Source of the DNA: Anaeromyxobacter diazotrophicus
Lineage (GTDB): Bacteria > Myxococcota > Myxococcia > Myxococcales > Anaeromyxobacteraceae
DNA: 64,000 bases
Assembly (NCBI RefSeq): GCF_013340205.1
Contig: NZ_BJTG01000002.1
Location: 580,665 to 644,664 of the forward strand
Direction of reading: 5' to 3'
The notes under the pieces are model-generated. The model was not told the DNA's origin. It saw nothing but the letters and a program-made list of their open reading frames with translations, and made no database searches. Positions 7,868-16,667 of the stretch are shown in pieces; position 1 is the stretch's first letter, and every line of letters starts with the position of its first letter. The position numbers were made by a program, and so were the translations under genes.

Positions 7868-9985
7868 ATGCGCATCGCCCTCACGCACAACCTCCGCCTG
7901 ACCGACTCCGAGGAGGAGGCCGAGTTCGACACCCGCGAGACGGTCGACGCGCTCGCCTCCGCCCTGGAGCGGCTCGGCCACCGGGTGGAGCGGATCGAGG
8001 TCTCCGGCCCCGCCTCCCGCACCGTGGCGCGGCTCGAGGCGTTCGGCCCCGACCTCATCTTCAACACCGCCGAGGGGCGGCGCGGCCGCTTCCGCGAGGC
8101 GTTCTTCCCGGCGCTCTTCGACGAGCTGGGGATGCCGTACACCGGCTCCGACGCCTACGCGCTCGCGCTCACCCTCGACAAGCAGCTCACCAAGCTCGTC
8201 CTGGCCCAGCACGGGGTCACCACGCCGCGCTGGCAGTACGTGGAGCGCGCGGAGCAGCTCCAGGTGAACGCGCTCCGCTACCCGGTGATGGTGAAGCCCA
8301 ACTTCGAGGGCAGCTCGAAGGGCATCACCCAGGACTCGGTGGTGGAGGACCCGCTGCGCCTGCACGAGGCGGTGGCGGCGGCGCTGGCGAGGTACCCGGC
8401 CGGCCTGCTGGTGGAGGAGTTCATCACCGGCCGCGACGTCACCGTGCCCTTCCTGGAGAAGGCGGCGCCGGACCGCGGCGGGGTGCTGCAGCCGGTCGAG
8501 TACGTGGTGGACGCGGCCCTGGCGGGCGAGCGGCGCCACGCCATCTACGACTACGAGCTCAAGACGAAGCTCGACAAGGCGGTTTCGGTGCGGGCGCCGG
8601 CCAAGCTCTCGCGGGCGCAGAAGGACCGCATCCAGGAGCAGGCGGCGTCGGTCTTCCGCGTGCTCGGCGTCCGCGACCTCGGCCGCATCGACTTCCGCGT
8701 CGGCGACGACGGGCAGGTGTACTTCCTCGAGATCAACGCGCTCCCCTCGCTCGAGCCGGGGGCCGGCATCTACGTGGCGGCCGCGCTCGAGGGGCTGCAC
8801 GCCGACGGGGTGCTGGGCGCGGTCATCGAGAGCGCGGTGGTGCGCCACGCCATCGCCGAGGAGCCGCGCTCGCGCCGCGGCCGCCCGCGCCGCGCCGAGC
8901 GCCTCAAGGTGGGCTTCGCCTTCAACGTGAAGCGCGTCACGCCCGACCCCTCCGGCGACGCCGACGACGAGGCGGAGTACGACTCGCCGAAGACGCTGCA
9001 GGCCATCCGCGAGGCCATCGCGAGCTACGGGCACGAGGTGGTGGACCTGGAGGCGACGAGCGATCTCCCCATCCAGCTCGCCTCCACGCCGGTGGACGTG
9101 GTCTTCAACATCGCCGAGGGGTTCAAGGGCCGCAACCGCGAGTCGCAGGTACCGGCGCTGCTCGAGCTGCTCGACATCCCGTACACCGGCTCGGACCCGG
9201 CCGCGCTCTCGGTCTCGCTCGACAAGGCGCTCGCGAAGCGCATGGTGCGCACCCACGGCATCCTCACGCCGAGCTACCTCGTCATGCACACCGGGAAGGA
9301 GCGCCTGCCGAAGGAGCTGGGCTTCCCGCTGCTCGTGAAGCCGGTGGCCGAGGGCACCTCCAAGGGCGTCACCAAGAAGTCGGTGGTGCGCGACGAGCTC
9401 GAGCTGCGCGAGGTGGCGCGCGACCTCATCGGCAAGTACCGCCAGCCGGCGCTGGTCGAGGAGTACATCGGCGGGCGCGAGTTCACGGTGGGCATGCTGG
9501 GCGAGCGGCGGCCGCGGGTGCTGCCGCCCATGGAGATCGTCTTCCTCGACCGCGAGGACCCCACCCCCATCTACTCGTTCGAGATGAAGCAGGACTGGAA
9601 CGAGAAGATCCGCTACGAGGTCCCGGCCAAGCTGGAGGGACGCGAGCTGGAGCGGCTCGAGAAGGCGGCCCGCGAGTGCTTCGCCGCCCTCGGCTGCCGC
9701 GACGTGGCGCGCATCGACTTCCGGATGGATCCGGAGGGGCGCATCTACTTCATCGAGTCGAACCCGCTGCCGGGCCTCGCGCCGGGCTGGTCCGACCTCG
9801 TGCTCATCGCCGAGGCGGCCGGCATCGACTACCGGGCGCTCATCGGCGAGATCCTCAGCTTCGCCATCCGGCGCTACCAGGAGCGCGAGCGCGAGCGGGA
9901 GCGCGCCCGGCGGGCCCAGATCGCCGCGGGGCGCGAGGTGGCGGCCGGGAACGGGGTCCCCGGCCCGGAGAAGGCCGAGGCCTGA
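7868..9985 (+). CDS. Tandem D-Ala-D-Ala ligase-like ATP-grasp protein (two ligase units fused)
   Basis: 705 aa from ATG 7868. It holds two full D-alanine:D-alanine-ligase-like units. Unit 1 (about residues 1-330) has FNTAEGRRGRFREAF, PYTGSD, LDKQLTKLVL, VMVKPNFEGSSKGI, LLVEEFITGRDVTV and EINALPSLEPG. Unit 2 (about 350-680) repeats the order with FNIAEGFKGRNRESQ, PYTGSD, LDKALAKRMV, LLVKPVAEGTSKGV, ALVEEYIGGREFTV and ESNPLPGLAPG. A basic linker (RSRRGRPRRAERLK) joins them. Both halves keep the ATP-grasp lysine, glycine-rich loop and metal-binding Glu/Asn, so both may be active. Normal Ddl proteins are about 300-370 aa and single. Amide-bond formation between amino acids is the family reaction. 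The substrates here are unknown, and peptidoglycan D-Ala-D-Ala supply is only one option. A highly charged Glu/Arg tail ends the protein. Confidence 0.85.
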   Translation: MRIALTHNLRLTDSEEEAEFDTRETVDALASALERLGHRVERIEVSGPASRTVARLEAFGPDLIFNTAEGRRGRFREAFFPALFDELGMPYTGSDAYALALTLDKQLTKLVLAQHGVTTPRWQYVERAEQLQVNALRYPVMVKPNFEGSSKGITQDSVVEDPLRLHEAVAAALARYPAGLLVEEFITGRDVTVPFLEKAAPDRGGVLQPVEYVVDAALAGERRHAIYDYELKTKLDKAVSVRAPAKLSRAQKDRIQEQAASVFRVLGVRDLGRIDFRVGDDGQVYFLEINALPSLEPGAGIYVAAALEGLHADGVLGAVIESAVVRHAIAEEPRSRRGRPRRAERLKVGFAFNVKRVTPDPSGDADDEAEYDSPKTLQAIREAIASYGHEVVDLEATSDLPIQLASTPVDVVFNIAEGFKGRNRESQVPALLELLDIPYTGSDPAALSVSLDKALAKRMVRTHGILTPSYLVMHTGKERLPKELGFPLLVKPVAEGTSKGVTKKSVVRDELELREVARDLIGKYRQPALVEEYIGGREFTVGMLGERRPRVLPPMEIVFLDREDPTPIYSFEMKQDWNEKIRYEVPAKLEGRELERLEKAARECFAALGCRDVARIDFRMDPEGRIYFIESNPLPGLAPGWSDLVLIAEAAGIDYRALIGEILSFAIRRYQERERERERARRAQIAAGREVAAGNGVPGPEKAEA

Positions 9986-10026
9986 CAGAGCGGCGGGAGG
10001 GGGCCTCCGGCCCTACATACACACGC

Positions 10027-11196
10027 ATGGTCGATCCCTCCCTGCCCGAGCCCCGCTGCCGCGCGCGCGACCTGGGCATCCCGCTCGGGCGGTTCAAGCC
10101 CGGGCGGTGGAACGCCATCACCGACGTCGCCGGCGTGAAGGTGGGACACTCCACCATCATCCGCGGGGCGGGGCCGCTCGTCGTGGGCAAGGGCCCGGTG
10201 CGCACCGGCGTCACCGCCATCCTGCCGAACCCCGCCAACGTCTTCGAGCAGCGGGTGGTGGGCGGCGGGTTCATCCTGAACGGCGCCGGCGAGGTGTCGG
10301 GGATGACCCAGCTCATGGAGTGGGGGCTCATCGAGACGCCCATCCTCCTCACCAACACGCTCAGCGTGGGGGCGGTCACCGACGCGGCGGTGCAGTGGAT
10401 GGTGGAGAAGTTCCCCGGCATCGGCGGCGTGCACGACGTCATCATCCCGCTCGTGGGCGAGTGCGACGACTCGTGGCTCAACGACGTCGCCGGCCGGCAC
10501 GTGAAGCACGAGCACGTCTACGAGGCCATCTCCACCGCCAGCGACGGCCCGGTGGCGGAGGGGAACGTCGGCGGCGGCACCGGCATGATCACCTGCGACT
10601 TCAAGGCGGGGATCGGCACCTCGAGCCGCAAGCTGCCCGAGAGCCTGGGCGGCTACACGGTGGGCGTGCTCGTCATGTCGAACTTCGGCCTCATGCGGCA
10701 GCTCCGGGTGGGCGGGCTGCCGGTGGGGGAGATCCTCGAGGAGCGGTACCGGACCGTGCCCCGGCGCGAGCGGAGCTACGGCTCCATCATCGCGGTCCTC
10801 GCCACCGACGCGCCGCTCGGCACCCACCAGCTGAACCGGCTGGCGAAGCGGGCGGCGCTGGGCATCGGCCGGGTCGGCTCGTCGGCCATGCACGGCTCGG
10901 GCGAGATCGTGCTCGCCTTCTCCACCGCCAACATGGTGCCGCGCGAGACGCGGAAGATGGTCTACCGGATGAAGCTCCTGCTCGACCAGCGGCTCGACCC
11001 GCTCTACGAGGCGGTGATCGAGGCGACCGAGGAGGCCATCCTCAACGCGCTCTGCCAGGCGCGCGACCTCGACGGCGTGAACGGCCACGTCTCGCGGGCG
11101 CTGCCCGTGGGCGAGGTGCGCGACCTCGTGCAGACCTGGTACCGGCAGGTGGACCCCCGGCGGCGGCCGCCCCCCGGCCCGCGGCGCGTCGAGTGA
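10027..11196 (+). CDS. P1 family (DmpA-like) aminopeptidase
   Basis: 389 aa. It belongs to the P1/DmpA family of self-cleaving N-terminal-nucleophile hydrolases, which release N-terminal L-, D- or beta-amino acids from peptides or amides. Family marks are the N-terminal NAITDVAGVKVGHSTI (about residues 31-46), the glycine-rich GNVGGGTGMITCDFKAGIG (about 180-198), the GTSSR segment where the family cleaves itself, GVLVMSNFG (about 215) and GSGEIVLAFSTAN (about 295). No signal peptide is seen, so it should be cytoplasmic. It lies 41 bp after the double ATP-grasp ligase on the same strand, so a peptide-forming and a peptide-cleaving enzyme may be co-expressed. Substrate specificity cannot be read from sequence. 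Confidence 0.88.
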   Translation: MVDPSLPEPRCRARDLGIPLGRFKPGRWNAITDVAGVKVGHSTIIRGAGPLVVGKGPVRTGVTAILPNPANVFEQRVVGGGFILNGAGEVSGMTQLMEWGLIETPILLTNTLSVGAVTDAAVQWMVEKFPGIGGVHDVIIPLVGECDDSWLNDVAGRHVKHEHVYEAISTASDGPVAEGNVGGGTGMITCDFKAGIGTSSRKLPESLGGYTVGVLVMSNFGLMRQLRVGGLPVGEILEERYRTVPRRERSYGSIIAVLATDAPLGTHQLNRLAKRAALGIGRVGSSAMHGSGEIVLAFSTANMVPRETRKMVYRMKLLLDQRLDPLYEAVIEATEEAILNALCQARDLDGVNGHVSRALPVGEVRDLVQTWYRQVDPRRRPPPGPRRVE

Positions 11197-11314
11197 GGCT
11201 TCTGCCCCGGCGCCGCGTGGAGTAGAGTGCCGCCCCCGGACGACCGGGGGGTCGTCCCCGGATGGCGCACCCGAACCCGCAGGGCGGGGCTCCCCGCCGC
11301 GCACAGGAGAAGAG

Positions 11315-11428
11315 ATGGCCCGTTCCAAGAGCAAGCACGTCCGCCTCATCATGAAGCGCCGCCAGGCCTGGAAGGCCCGCGTGAAGCGCCAGAAGGCCGC
11401 GAAGAAGGCCGCTCCCGCCAAGAAGTAG
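11315..11428 (+). CDS. Small highly basic protein (37 aa)
   Basis: The frame from ATG 11315 to TAG 11426-11428 encodes 37 residues: MARSKSKHVRLIMKRRQAWK, then ARVKRQKAAKKAAPAKK. A good ribosome binding site (AGGAGA, 11305-11310) lies 4 bp before the ATG. About half of the residues are Lys or Arg, with one Trp and a predicted amphipathic helix. Such composition suits an RNA- or ribosome-bound peptide, but I do not recognise the family and assign no function. The stop codon is part of a GTAGGGCGGG palindrome. An rRNA methyltransferase-like gene follows 30 bp later. Confidence 0.65.
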   Translation: MARSKSKHVRLIMKRRQAWKARVKRQKAAKKAAPAKK

Positions 11429-11446
11429 GGCGGGCTCGTCCCGCCG
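11423..11446. repeat. Short GTAGGG palindrome after the 37-aa gene
   Basis: GTAGGGCGGGCTCGTCCCGCC forms a 6-bp GC stem (GGCGGG / CCCGCC) and shares its first half and CTCGT loop with the palindrome at 46104-46132. The TAG inside is the stop of the 37-aa gene. It may weakly terminate transcription before the methyltransferase gene. Confidence 0.45.
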
Positions 11447-11458
11447 CGGGCTCGCCGG

Positions 11459-12754
11459 GTGGCGCCCCAGGCTCGCGAGCTCCGCTCCCGCCGCGCGGTC
11501 GCGGCGGCGCTCGCCGCCATCGAAGACCTCGGGGAAGGGCGGCCGCTCCGGCTCGCCCTGTCGCACGCGCTCGCCCGCGCCGGCAAGCTCGGTCCGCGCG
11601 AGCGCCGCCACGCCGCGGTGGCCGCGCGCGGCGTCGCGCGCTGGCTGCGGAGCTGCGACGTCGCCCTCGCGGCGGCGCGCGCCCCCCAGAGCCTCCCCGC
11701 CGACCGCGCGCTCCTGCGCTACCTCGCCTGGCGGCTCGCCGTCCTGGGCGAGGACGAGGCTGCGGCGCTGCGCGACCTCGCGCTGCCCGGGCCGCGCCGG
11801 CCGCGCGCGATCTCCGACCCGAAGCTGGCCGAGGTGGCGCGGGCGCTGCCGCGGCCGGGGCCGCGCGGCCCGGCCACGGTGCGGCCGGGCGGCGGCGAGC
11901 TGGCGCCGGCACGCGATCCGGCCGTGGCGCTGGCGCTCCGGTACAGCGTCCCCGACCTCCTCGCCGCGAAGCTCCTCGGGCAGCTCGGACCGGACGAGGC
12001 GGCGGCCTGCCTCGCCGCCATGAACGAGGAGCCGCGGCTGGCGCTGCGGGTGCACGCCGCGCGCGCCACCCGCGACGAGGTGCTGGCGGCGCTCGCGGCC
12101 GCCGGGGTCGCGGCCTCGCCCGGGGAGGAGCCGCTCGCCATCCAGGTCGAGGACCGCGCCGGCCTGTTCGACGCGCCGCCGTTCCGCGCCGGGTTGGTGG
12201 AGGTGCAGGACGAGGGGAGCCAGGCGGTGGTGGTGGCCTGCCGCGCCGCCCGCGGCGAGCGCTGGCTCGACCTGTGCGCCGGCAGCGGCGGGAAGGCCCT
12301 GGCGCTGGCGGCGCTCGGCGCGCGCGTCACCGCCCACGACGCGAGCGCGCGGCGCCTGGCCGAGCTGCCGCGGCGGGCGCGCCGCGCCCGGCTCGAGGTC
12401 GAGGTCGCGCCCGAGCCGCCCGCCGGCACCTTCGACGGCGTGCTGGTGGACGCCCCGTGCAGCGGCTCCGGGGCGCTGCAGCGCGAGCCGGACGCGCGCT
12501 GGCGCATCGACGAGGCGGCGCTCCGCTGGCTCGCCGCGGCCCAGGACGAGGTGCTCCGCGCCGGCGCCGCCCGCGTCCGCCCCGGCGGCGCGCTCGTCTA
12601 CGCCACCTGCTCGCTCCTGCGCGAGGAGGGCGAGGACCGGGTGGCGGCGCTGCTCGCGCGCGGGGGCTTCGCGCTGGAGGAGGAGGGCCGCCGCTGGCCC
12701 CACCGCGACCCCGGCGGCGGCTTCTACTGGGCGCGGCTGCGGCGGGCGCGCTGA
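11459..12754 (+). CDS. RsmB/NOP family RNA (cytosine-C5) methyltransferase
   Basis: 431 aa, GTG start. SAM-dependent 5-methylcytosine RNA methyltransferase, of the kind that modifies C967 of 16S rRNA (RsmB). The N-terminal ~130 residues look like the NusB-type RNA-binding domain of RsmB (SHALARAGKLGPRERRHAAV). The catalytic domain has the SAM loop LDLCAGSGGKALALAALGA (about residues 267-285), motif IV DAPCSGSGALQREPDARWR (about 327-345) and motif VI VYATCSLLREEGED (about 379-392) with the nucleophilic cysteine. The domain order and length fit RsmB, though the sequence is Ala/Arg-rich and divergent. The exact target is inferred. It converges on the barrel gene at 12774. Confidence 0.82.
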   Translation: MAPQARELRSRRAVAAALAAIEDLGEGRPLRLALSHALARAGKLGPRERRHAAVAARGVARWLRSCDVALAAARAPQSLPADRALLRYLAWRLAVLGEDEAAALRDLALPGPRRPRAISDPKLAEVARALPRPGPRGPATVRPGGGELAPARDPAVALALRYSVPDLLAAKLLGQLGPDEAAACLAAMNEEPRLALRVHAARATRDEVLAALAAAGVAASPGEEPLAIQVEDRAGLFDAPPFRAGLVEVQDEGSQAVVVACRAARGERWLDLCAGSGGKALALAALGARVTAHDASARRLAELPRRARRARLEVEVAPEPPAGTFDGVLVDAPCSGSGALQREPDARWRIDEAALRWLAAAQDEVLRAGAARVRPGGALVYATCSLLREEGEDRVAALLARGGFALEEEGRRWPHRDPGGGFYWARLRRAR

Positions 12755-12773
12755 CCCGCCGGGGAAGGCGCGC

Positions 12774-13664
12774 TCAGAACCGCACGCCCACCCCGACCTG
12801 CGGGCCGGCGAAGTCGAACGAGGCCACGTTGTTGTTCCCCCCGTGCGACCGGTGCACCGCGAGCTCCCGCCAGCCGGCGGTGACCGCCGCGGGGCCGACG
12901 TGGACGGCGAGCGCGGCCTGCCAGTCCACGATGGGCACCGGCACCGGCGTGACGCGCGCGTACCCCTCGACGCCCAGCGGTCCCACGAGGCCGAGCTGCC
13001 CCGAGAGGCCCACGTCCGGGCCGAGCGACGCTGCGCCCGCGTCGGGGCCGTAGAAGTCCGGCCAGGTGAGCACCGACAGCCCGACCTCGCCGCGGAGCCG
13101 CCCCACGTCCGCCGTCACGAGCGACACGGTGAGGTGCGCGGTGAGCAGGGCGAAGGTGCTCAGGGAGTCGAAGGTGCTCCCGCGGCCTCCCGGGTAGAGC
13201 CCGTCCACCCCGAGGTGGAACCCGAGCCGCTCGCCCTCCAGCCCCAGCGCCAGGCCGGCCGCCCCGCCGCCGTGGCGCAGCGTGCCCCCGCCGGTGAGGG
13301 TGAGGCGCGTCGTCACCCGGCTCACGTCCTCGGGGGCGTAGCCGTACTCCGGGCGCGGGTAGAGCGGGTAGTACCCGAACCCCCACCCCCAGCCCCACCA
13401 GCCCGGGGCCTCGCCGTAGAAGTACGGGTCCCAGTACCAGCGCGGGAATCCACCCGGCGGATACCTCGGCGCGGGCGCGGGGCGCGGCCGGTGGCGCGGC
13501 GCGAGCGGAGCGGGGCCGGGAGGGCGCGGCGGGGCCGGTGCGGCGCGGGGCGGCGCGTCGCTCGACCGCGGCGGCGCGGGCTCCGCCGGCTCCGCCGCCG
13601 CGCCGCGCGGGAGCGCGGCGGCGAGCGCCAGGATGACGGCGACTGCGAGCGGGCGCTTCGGCAC
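12774..13664 (-). CDS. Predicted outer-membrane beta-barrel protein with Pro-rich N-terminus
   Basis: 296 aa from GTG 13664. This start gives a signal peptide (VPKRPLAVAVILALAAALP, cleavage near GAAA-EP) and has a GAGG ribosome binding site 8 bp upstream. A longer frame reaching 13913 would run through the tRNA gene and is rejected. After the signal comes a ~50-residue Pro/Ala/Arg-rich spacer. A Trp/Tyr-rich patch (WYWDPYFYGEAPGWWGWGWG) follows, then alternating strands ending in the C-terminal Phe typical of barrel proteins (VGVGVRF). It is probably an outer-membrane or surface protein of unknown function. It converges on the methyltransferase gene with a 19-bp gap. Confidence 0.7.
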   Translation of the reverse strand: MPKRPLAVAVILALAAALPRGAAAEPAEPAPPRSSDAPPRAAPAPPRPPGPAPLAPRHRPRPAPAPRYPPGGFPRWYWDPYFYGEAPGWWGWGWGFGYYPLYPRPEYGYAPEDVSRVTTRLTLTGGGTLRHGGGAAGLALGLEGERLGFHLGVDGLYPGGRGSTFDSLSTFALLTAHLTVSLVTADVGRLRGEVGLSVLTWPDFYGPDAGAASLGPDVGLSGQLGLVGPLGVEGYARVTPVPVPIVDWQAALAVHVGPAAVTAGWRELAVHRSHGGNNNVASFDFAGPQVGVGVRF

Positions 13665-13832
13665 GGCAGCGACCTCGCTCCGAACATAATGCCGCGCGCG
13701 CCGCGCGGCGCGGCGCGCCGGGAAGGCTCGCCGGCGCTGGAGGAAAGCCTCTTGACGCGGCGGGCGCCCCCGCGATAAGCACTGCCCTCCCTTCGGCCGG
13801 ATCGGCGGAGGGAGACGCAGCGCGAAGACCTC

Positions 13833-13908
13833 GGGCCCGTGGCGCAGCTGGGAGCGCGCTTGAATGGCATTCAAGAGGTCACCGGTTCGATCCCGGTCGG
13901 GTCCACCA
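13833..13908 (+). tRNA. tRNA-Ala (anticodon GGC)
   Basis: 76 nt including an encoded CCA. Acceptor arms GGGCCCG and CGGGTCC pair with the alanine identity wobble pair G3:U70. The D stem is GCGC/GCGC. The anticodon stem CTTGA/TCAAG holds loop ATGGCAT with anticodon GGC. The T arm is ACCGG-TTCGATC-CCGGT. All arms are complete. It reads the GCC and GCU codons that dominate this genome. Confidence 0.97.
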
Positions 13909-13922
13909 CGCATCGAGTGACG

Positions 13923-13953
13923 AGGGCGGCTAGGGCAACCTAGCCGCCCTTTC
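13923..13953 (+). terminator. Rho-independent-like terminator after tRNA-Ala
   Basis: A perfect 12-bp stem AGGGCGGCTAGG / CCTAGCCGCCCT with a GCAA loop, followed by TTTCCTC. It lies 15 bp past the tRNA 3' end. The T-tract is weak but the stem is strong. Confidence 0.75.
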
Positions 13954-14188
13954 CTCGTCCGGGCTCGCGGCGCCGATCACCCCTCGAGCGAGGCCCGGGT
14001 AGCGCTCGTCCCGCCGGCGGGTCGAGGTGCCGGCTGACCCCTGTGCCCAGCACCCCCTGGCGCGGCGCCGACTCCGGGGAGTCCTCGAAATGCGGCGGAA
14101 TGTCGCGTCTTGCCCCGCCGCCCCCGCTGGCACGGGCGCCGCAACTCGCCCCGGGGCTGATCCGCCGCCCCCGCGAGAGGACGCACCC

Positions 14189-16270
14189 ATGCTCGGTTCC
14201 ATCAAGATCGCCCACAAGGTGGTGGCCGGGTTCACCGCGGGCTTCGCGGTGGTCGCGCTCACCGGGCTCATCGGCTACGTGGCGCTGACGAGGGTGCGCC
14301 GGAACATCGCCTCCATGGGCGACCTGCGGATCCCCGGTCTGGTGGCGATGGCGGACGTCCACGACGCGCACGACCGCGCCATGCGGGCGGCGAACGCGCT
14401 GCTCGTCCCGAACGCGCCCGCCGAGACGCGCCGCTTCTCGCAGGAGATGGCCGCCACCGCGCTGCGGACCATCGACGAGGCGATGGCGCGCTGGGACGCG
14501 CTCCCGCACCCGCCCGAGCTCCAGCGCATGCGCGACGCCTGGCAGGCGTCGTACGGGGAGTTCCGAGGGAGCGTCGAGCGCATCGTCGCGCTCTCCCTCG
14601 AGCGCGACCGCGCCACCTCCGCGCGGGACCTCCCGCGGGTCCAGCAGCTCGAGCTCCAGGCGGACGAGGCGTGGCAGCGGGCCCGGGTGGCGATCCGCTC
14701 GGTGCAGCCTCCCATCCGGCTCATCGAGGAGGCGACCGTGAAGCTCGCCCGCGAGGAGCAGGCCGCGGGGGAGACCGGCGCGCGCTCGGCCCTGCTGCTG
14801 CTCCTGGCGGCGATCGTGGCGAGCGGGCTCCTCACCGCGCTCTACGGGTGGTACGTGGCGGCCAGCGTCGAGCGGACGCTGCGCCGGGTCCGCGACGAGG
14901 CGCGCAAGGTGCGCGAGGCGGTGGGCGCCGGCGCGCTCGACGTCCGCGGCGACGCCGGGGCCGTCCCGGCCGAGTTCCGGCCGCTCGTGGATGGCCTCAA
15001 CGAGGTGGCGGCGACCTTCACCGAGCGCTTCCGCGACGTCAGCGGCGCCCTGGAGCGCCTCTCGCACGGCGACCTGCCCGAGCTGGTCACGGCCGAGGCG
15101 CACGGAGAGTACCTGCGCACGCGCGACGCCATGAACCGCTGCATCGCCACCGTCCGCGGCCTCGTCGCCGACATGGACGCGCTCACGCGGGCCGCCCTGG
15201 AGGGGAAGCTCGACACCCGCGCCGACCCGGCGCGGCACGAGGGCGACTTCCGCCAGGTGGTGGCGGGCGTCAACGCCACGCTGGACGCGCTCCTCGCGCC
15301 CATCGCCGAGTCCTCGCGCGTGCTGGCGCGGCTCGCGCAGCGCGACCTCGGGGCGCGGGTCACCGGCGCCTACGCCGGCGAGCACGCGGCGGTGACGGAG
15401 GCCATCAACGCAACCGCCCGGGCGCTGGAGGAGGCGCTCGCGCAGGTGTCCCGCGCGGCGCAGGACCTCTCCTCGGCCACCGAGCAGATCGCCTCCTCCA
15501 GCCAGGCCGTGGCGAGCGGCGCCTCGGAGCAGGCGAGCGCGATCGAGGAGACGTCGTCGCAGCTCGAGTCCATGGCCGGCCTGATCCGCGTGGCCGGCGA
15601 GCACGCCGCGGCGGCAAGCGCGCTCGCGGGCTCGGCGCAGGCGCTCTCCGAGGGCGGGCAGCGCGCCACCGAGCGCATGGGGGGCGCGATGGAGAACATC
15701 CGCACCTCGGCCGAGGCCACCTCGCAGATCATCAAGGACATCGAGGAGATCGCCTTCCAGACCAACCTCCTCGCCCTGAACGCCGCGGTGGAGGCGGCGC
15801 GCGCGGGCGAGGCGGGCCGCGGCTTCGCGGTGGTGGCGGAGGAGGTGCGCTCGCTCGCGCTCCGCTCCAAGCAGGCGGCGAGCAAGACCGAGGCGCTCAT
15901 CCGGGAGTCGGTGGCCCACGCGGCCGAGGGCGACCGGACGGCGCGCGAGGTGGCGGGGAGCCTGGCCCGCATCGCGGCCGAGGTGTCCAAGGTGACGGGG
16001 ATCGTGACCGAGCTGGCCGAGTCCTCGCGGGACCACGGCCGGGCGGTGGAGCAGGTGACGGCGGCCGTCGAGCAGATGAACAAGGTCACCCAGCAGAACG
16101 CCGCCAGCTCGGAGGAGTCCTCCTCGGCCACGGCGGAGCTGTCGGCGCAGGCGCAGGAGCTCTCCGCGCTGGTCGGCTCCTTCCGCCTCGGAGAGCAGGC
16201 ACCTTCGAGTGCGGCGCGCCGCCGCGCCGCTCAGCGAGACGCGGGCACCTCCGCGCGCGCCGGGGGGTAG
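14189..16270 (+). CDS. Methyl-accepting chemotaxis protein with several HAMP-like units
   Basis: 693 aa from ATG 14189, with GAGAGG 8 bp upstream. It is a membrane chemoreceptor that would signal to CheA/CheW. It has a first transmembrane helix (about residues 8-32), a ~160-residue helical sensor, and a second helix (about 195-220). Three to four HAMP-like repeats follow (units around [24 protein letters not shown] and RDLGARVT), then the signalling hairpin with tip [20 protein letters not shown] (about 520-540). The sensor resembles four-helix-bundle receptors and its ligand is unknown. No C-terminal pentapeptide for CheR/CheB docking is seen. The last 40 bp overlap an opposite-strand gene. 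Confidence 0.92.
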   Translation: MLGSIKIAHKVVAGFTAGFAVVALTGLIGYVALTRVRRNIASMGDLRIPGLVAMADVHDAHDRAMRAANALLVPNAPAETRRFSQEMAATALRTIDEAMARWDALPHPPELQRMRDAWQASYGEFRGSVERIVALSLERDRATSARDLPRVQQLELQADEAWQRARVAIRSVQPPIRLIEEATVKLAREEQAAGETGARSALLLLLAAIVASGLLTALYGWYVAASVERTLRRVRDEARKVREAVGAGALDVRGDAGAVPAEFRPLVDGLNEVAATFTERFRDVSGALERLSHGDLPELVTAEAHGEYLRTRDAMNRCIATVRGLVADMDALTRAALEGKLDTRADPARHEGDFRQVVAGVNATLDALLAPIAESSRVLARLAQRDLGARVTGAYAGEHAAVTEAINATARALEEALAQVSRAAQDLSSATEQIASSSQAVASGASEQASAIEETSSQLESMAGLIRVAGEHAAAASALAGSAQALSEGGQRATERMGGAMENIRTSAEATSQIIKDIEEIAFQTNLLALNAAVEAARAGEAGRGFAVVAEEVRSLALRSKQAASKTEALIRESVAHAAEGDRTAREVAGSLARIAAEVSKVTGIVTELAESSRDHGRAVEQVTAAVEQMNKVTQQNAASSEESSSATAELSAQAQELSALVGSFRLGEQAPSSAARRRAAQRDAGTSARAGG

Positions 16271-16575
16271 GCGACCAGCGTGACGAGGAACCGCTTCCCG
16301 GAGCCCCCGGGGAGGGGGGGCCACGCCTCCAGGCGGGCGAGCGCGAAGGCGCCGTGGCCCCCCACGTAGAACAGCGAGCGGGGATCGGCGGTGGGCGAGC
16401 CGACGAGCACCTGGACGGTGAGCGCGTCGCCGCGCGTCGAGAGCAGCGCACCGGCGAAGGTCGGCTCCGCGACCCGGGCCGCGGCGAGCTGCATCACGTC
16501 CGAGAGCTCGCAGCAGGGATCGTACTCCCAGGCCTCGACGATCGACCCGACCATGGCGCCGGAAGGTAGGGGCAT
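16231..16575 (-). CDS. Hypothetical protein, 114 aa
   Basis: Not recognised. The protein begins [19 protein letters not shown] and has a mixed, non-repetitive composition with two adjacent cysteines ([10 protein letters not shown]) and a central region [20 protein letters not shown]. No signal or transmembrane segment is seen. Coding is supported by sensible composition and by placement filling an otherwise empty stretch. It overlaps the end of the chemoreceptor tail to tail by 40 bp. A second possible start is ATG at 16554. Neither start has a clear ribosome binding site. Confidence 0.5.
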   Translation of the reverse strand: MPLPSGAMVGSIVEAWEYDPCCELSDVMQLAAARVAEPTFAGALLSTRGDALTVQVLVGSPTADPRSLFYVGGHGAFALARLEAWPPLPGGSGKRFLVTLVAYPPARAEVPASR

Positions 16576-16667
16576 GTGCGCAAGCGCTGCAATCGCCCTT
16601 CATGTGTTGGGGCGCCGGGCACCCGACCCGCGCAGCCCGGGCGCCCGCGTCTTGGTAGAAGAGCGCC

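Noticed and set aside
7868..9985. Frameshifted pair of separate ddl genes
   Set aside because: The frame is continuous through the basic linker with no stop or start site between the halves, so a true fusion is the better reading.
12774..13913. Longer version of the barrel gene starting at 13913
   Set aside because: It would translate through the antisense of tRNA-Ala. The GTG at 13664 gives a signal peptide and a ribosome binding site.
14128..14143. Sigma-54-type promoter (TGGCAC with GC ten bases later) before the chemoreceptor
   Set aside because: The -24 half fits but the -12 half reads CCGCA instead of TTGCA. In such GC-rich DNA a GG-N10-GC match is too frequent to count.
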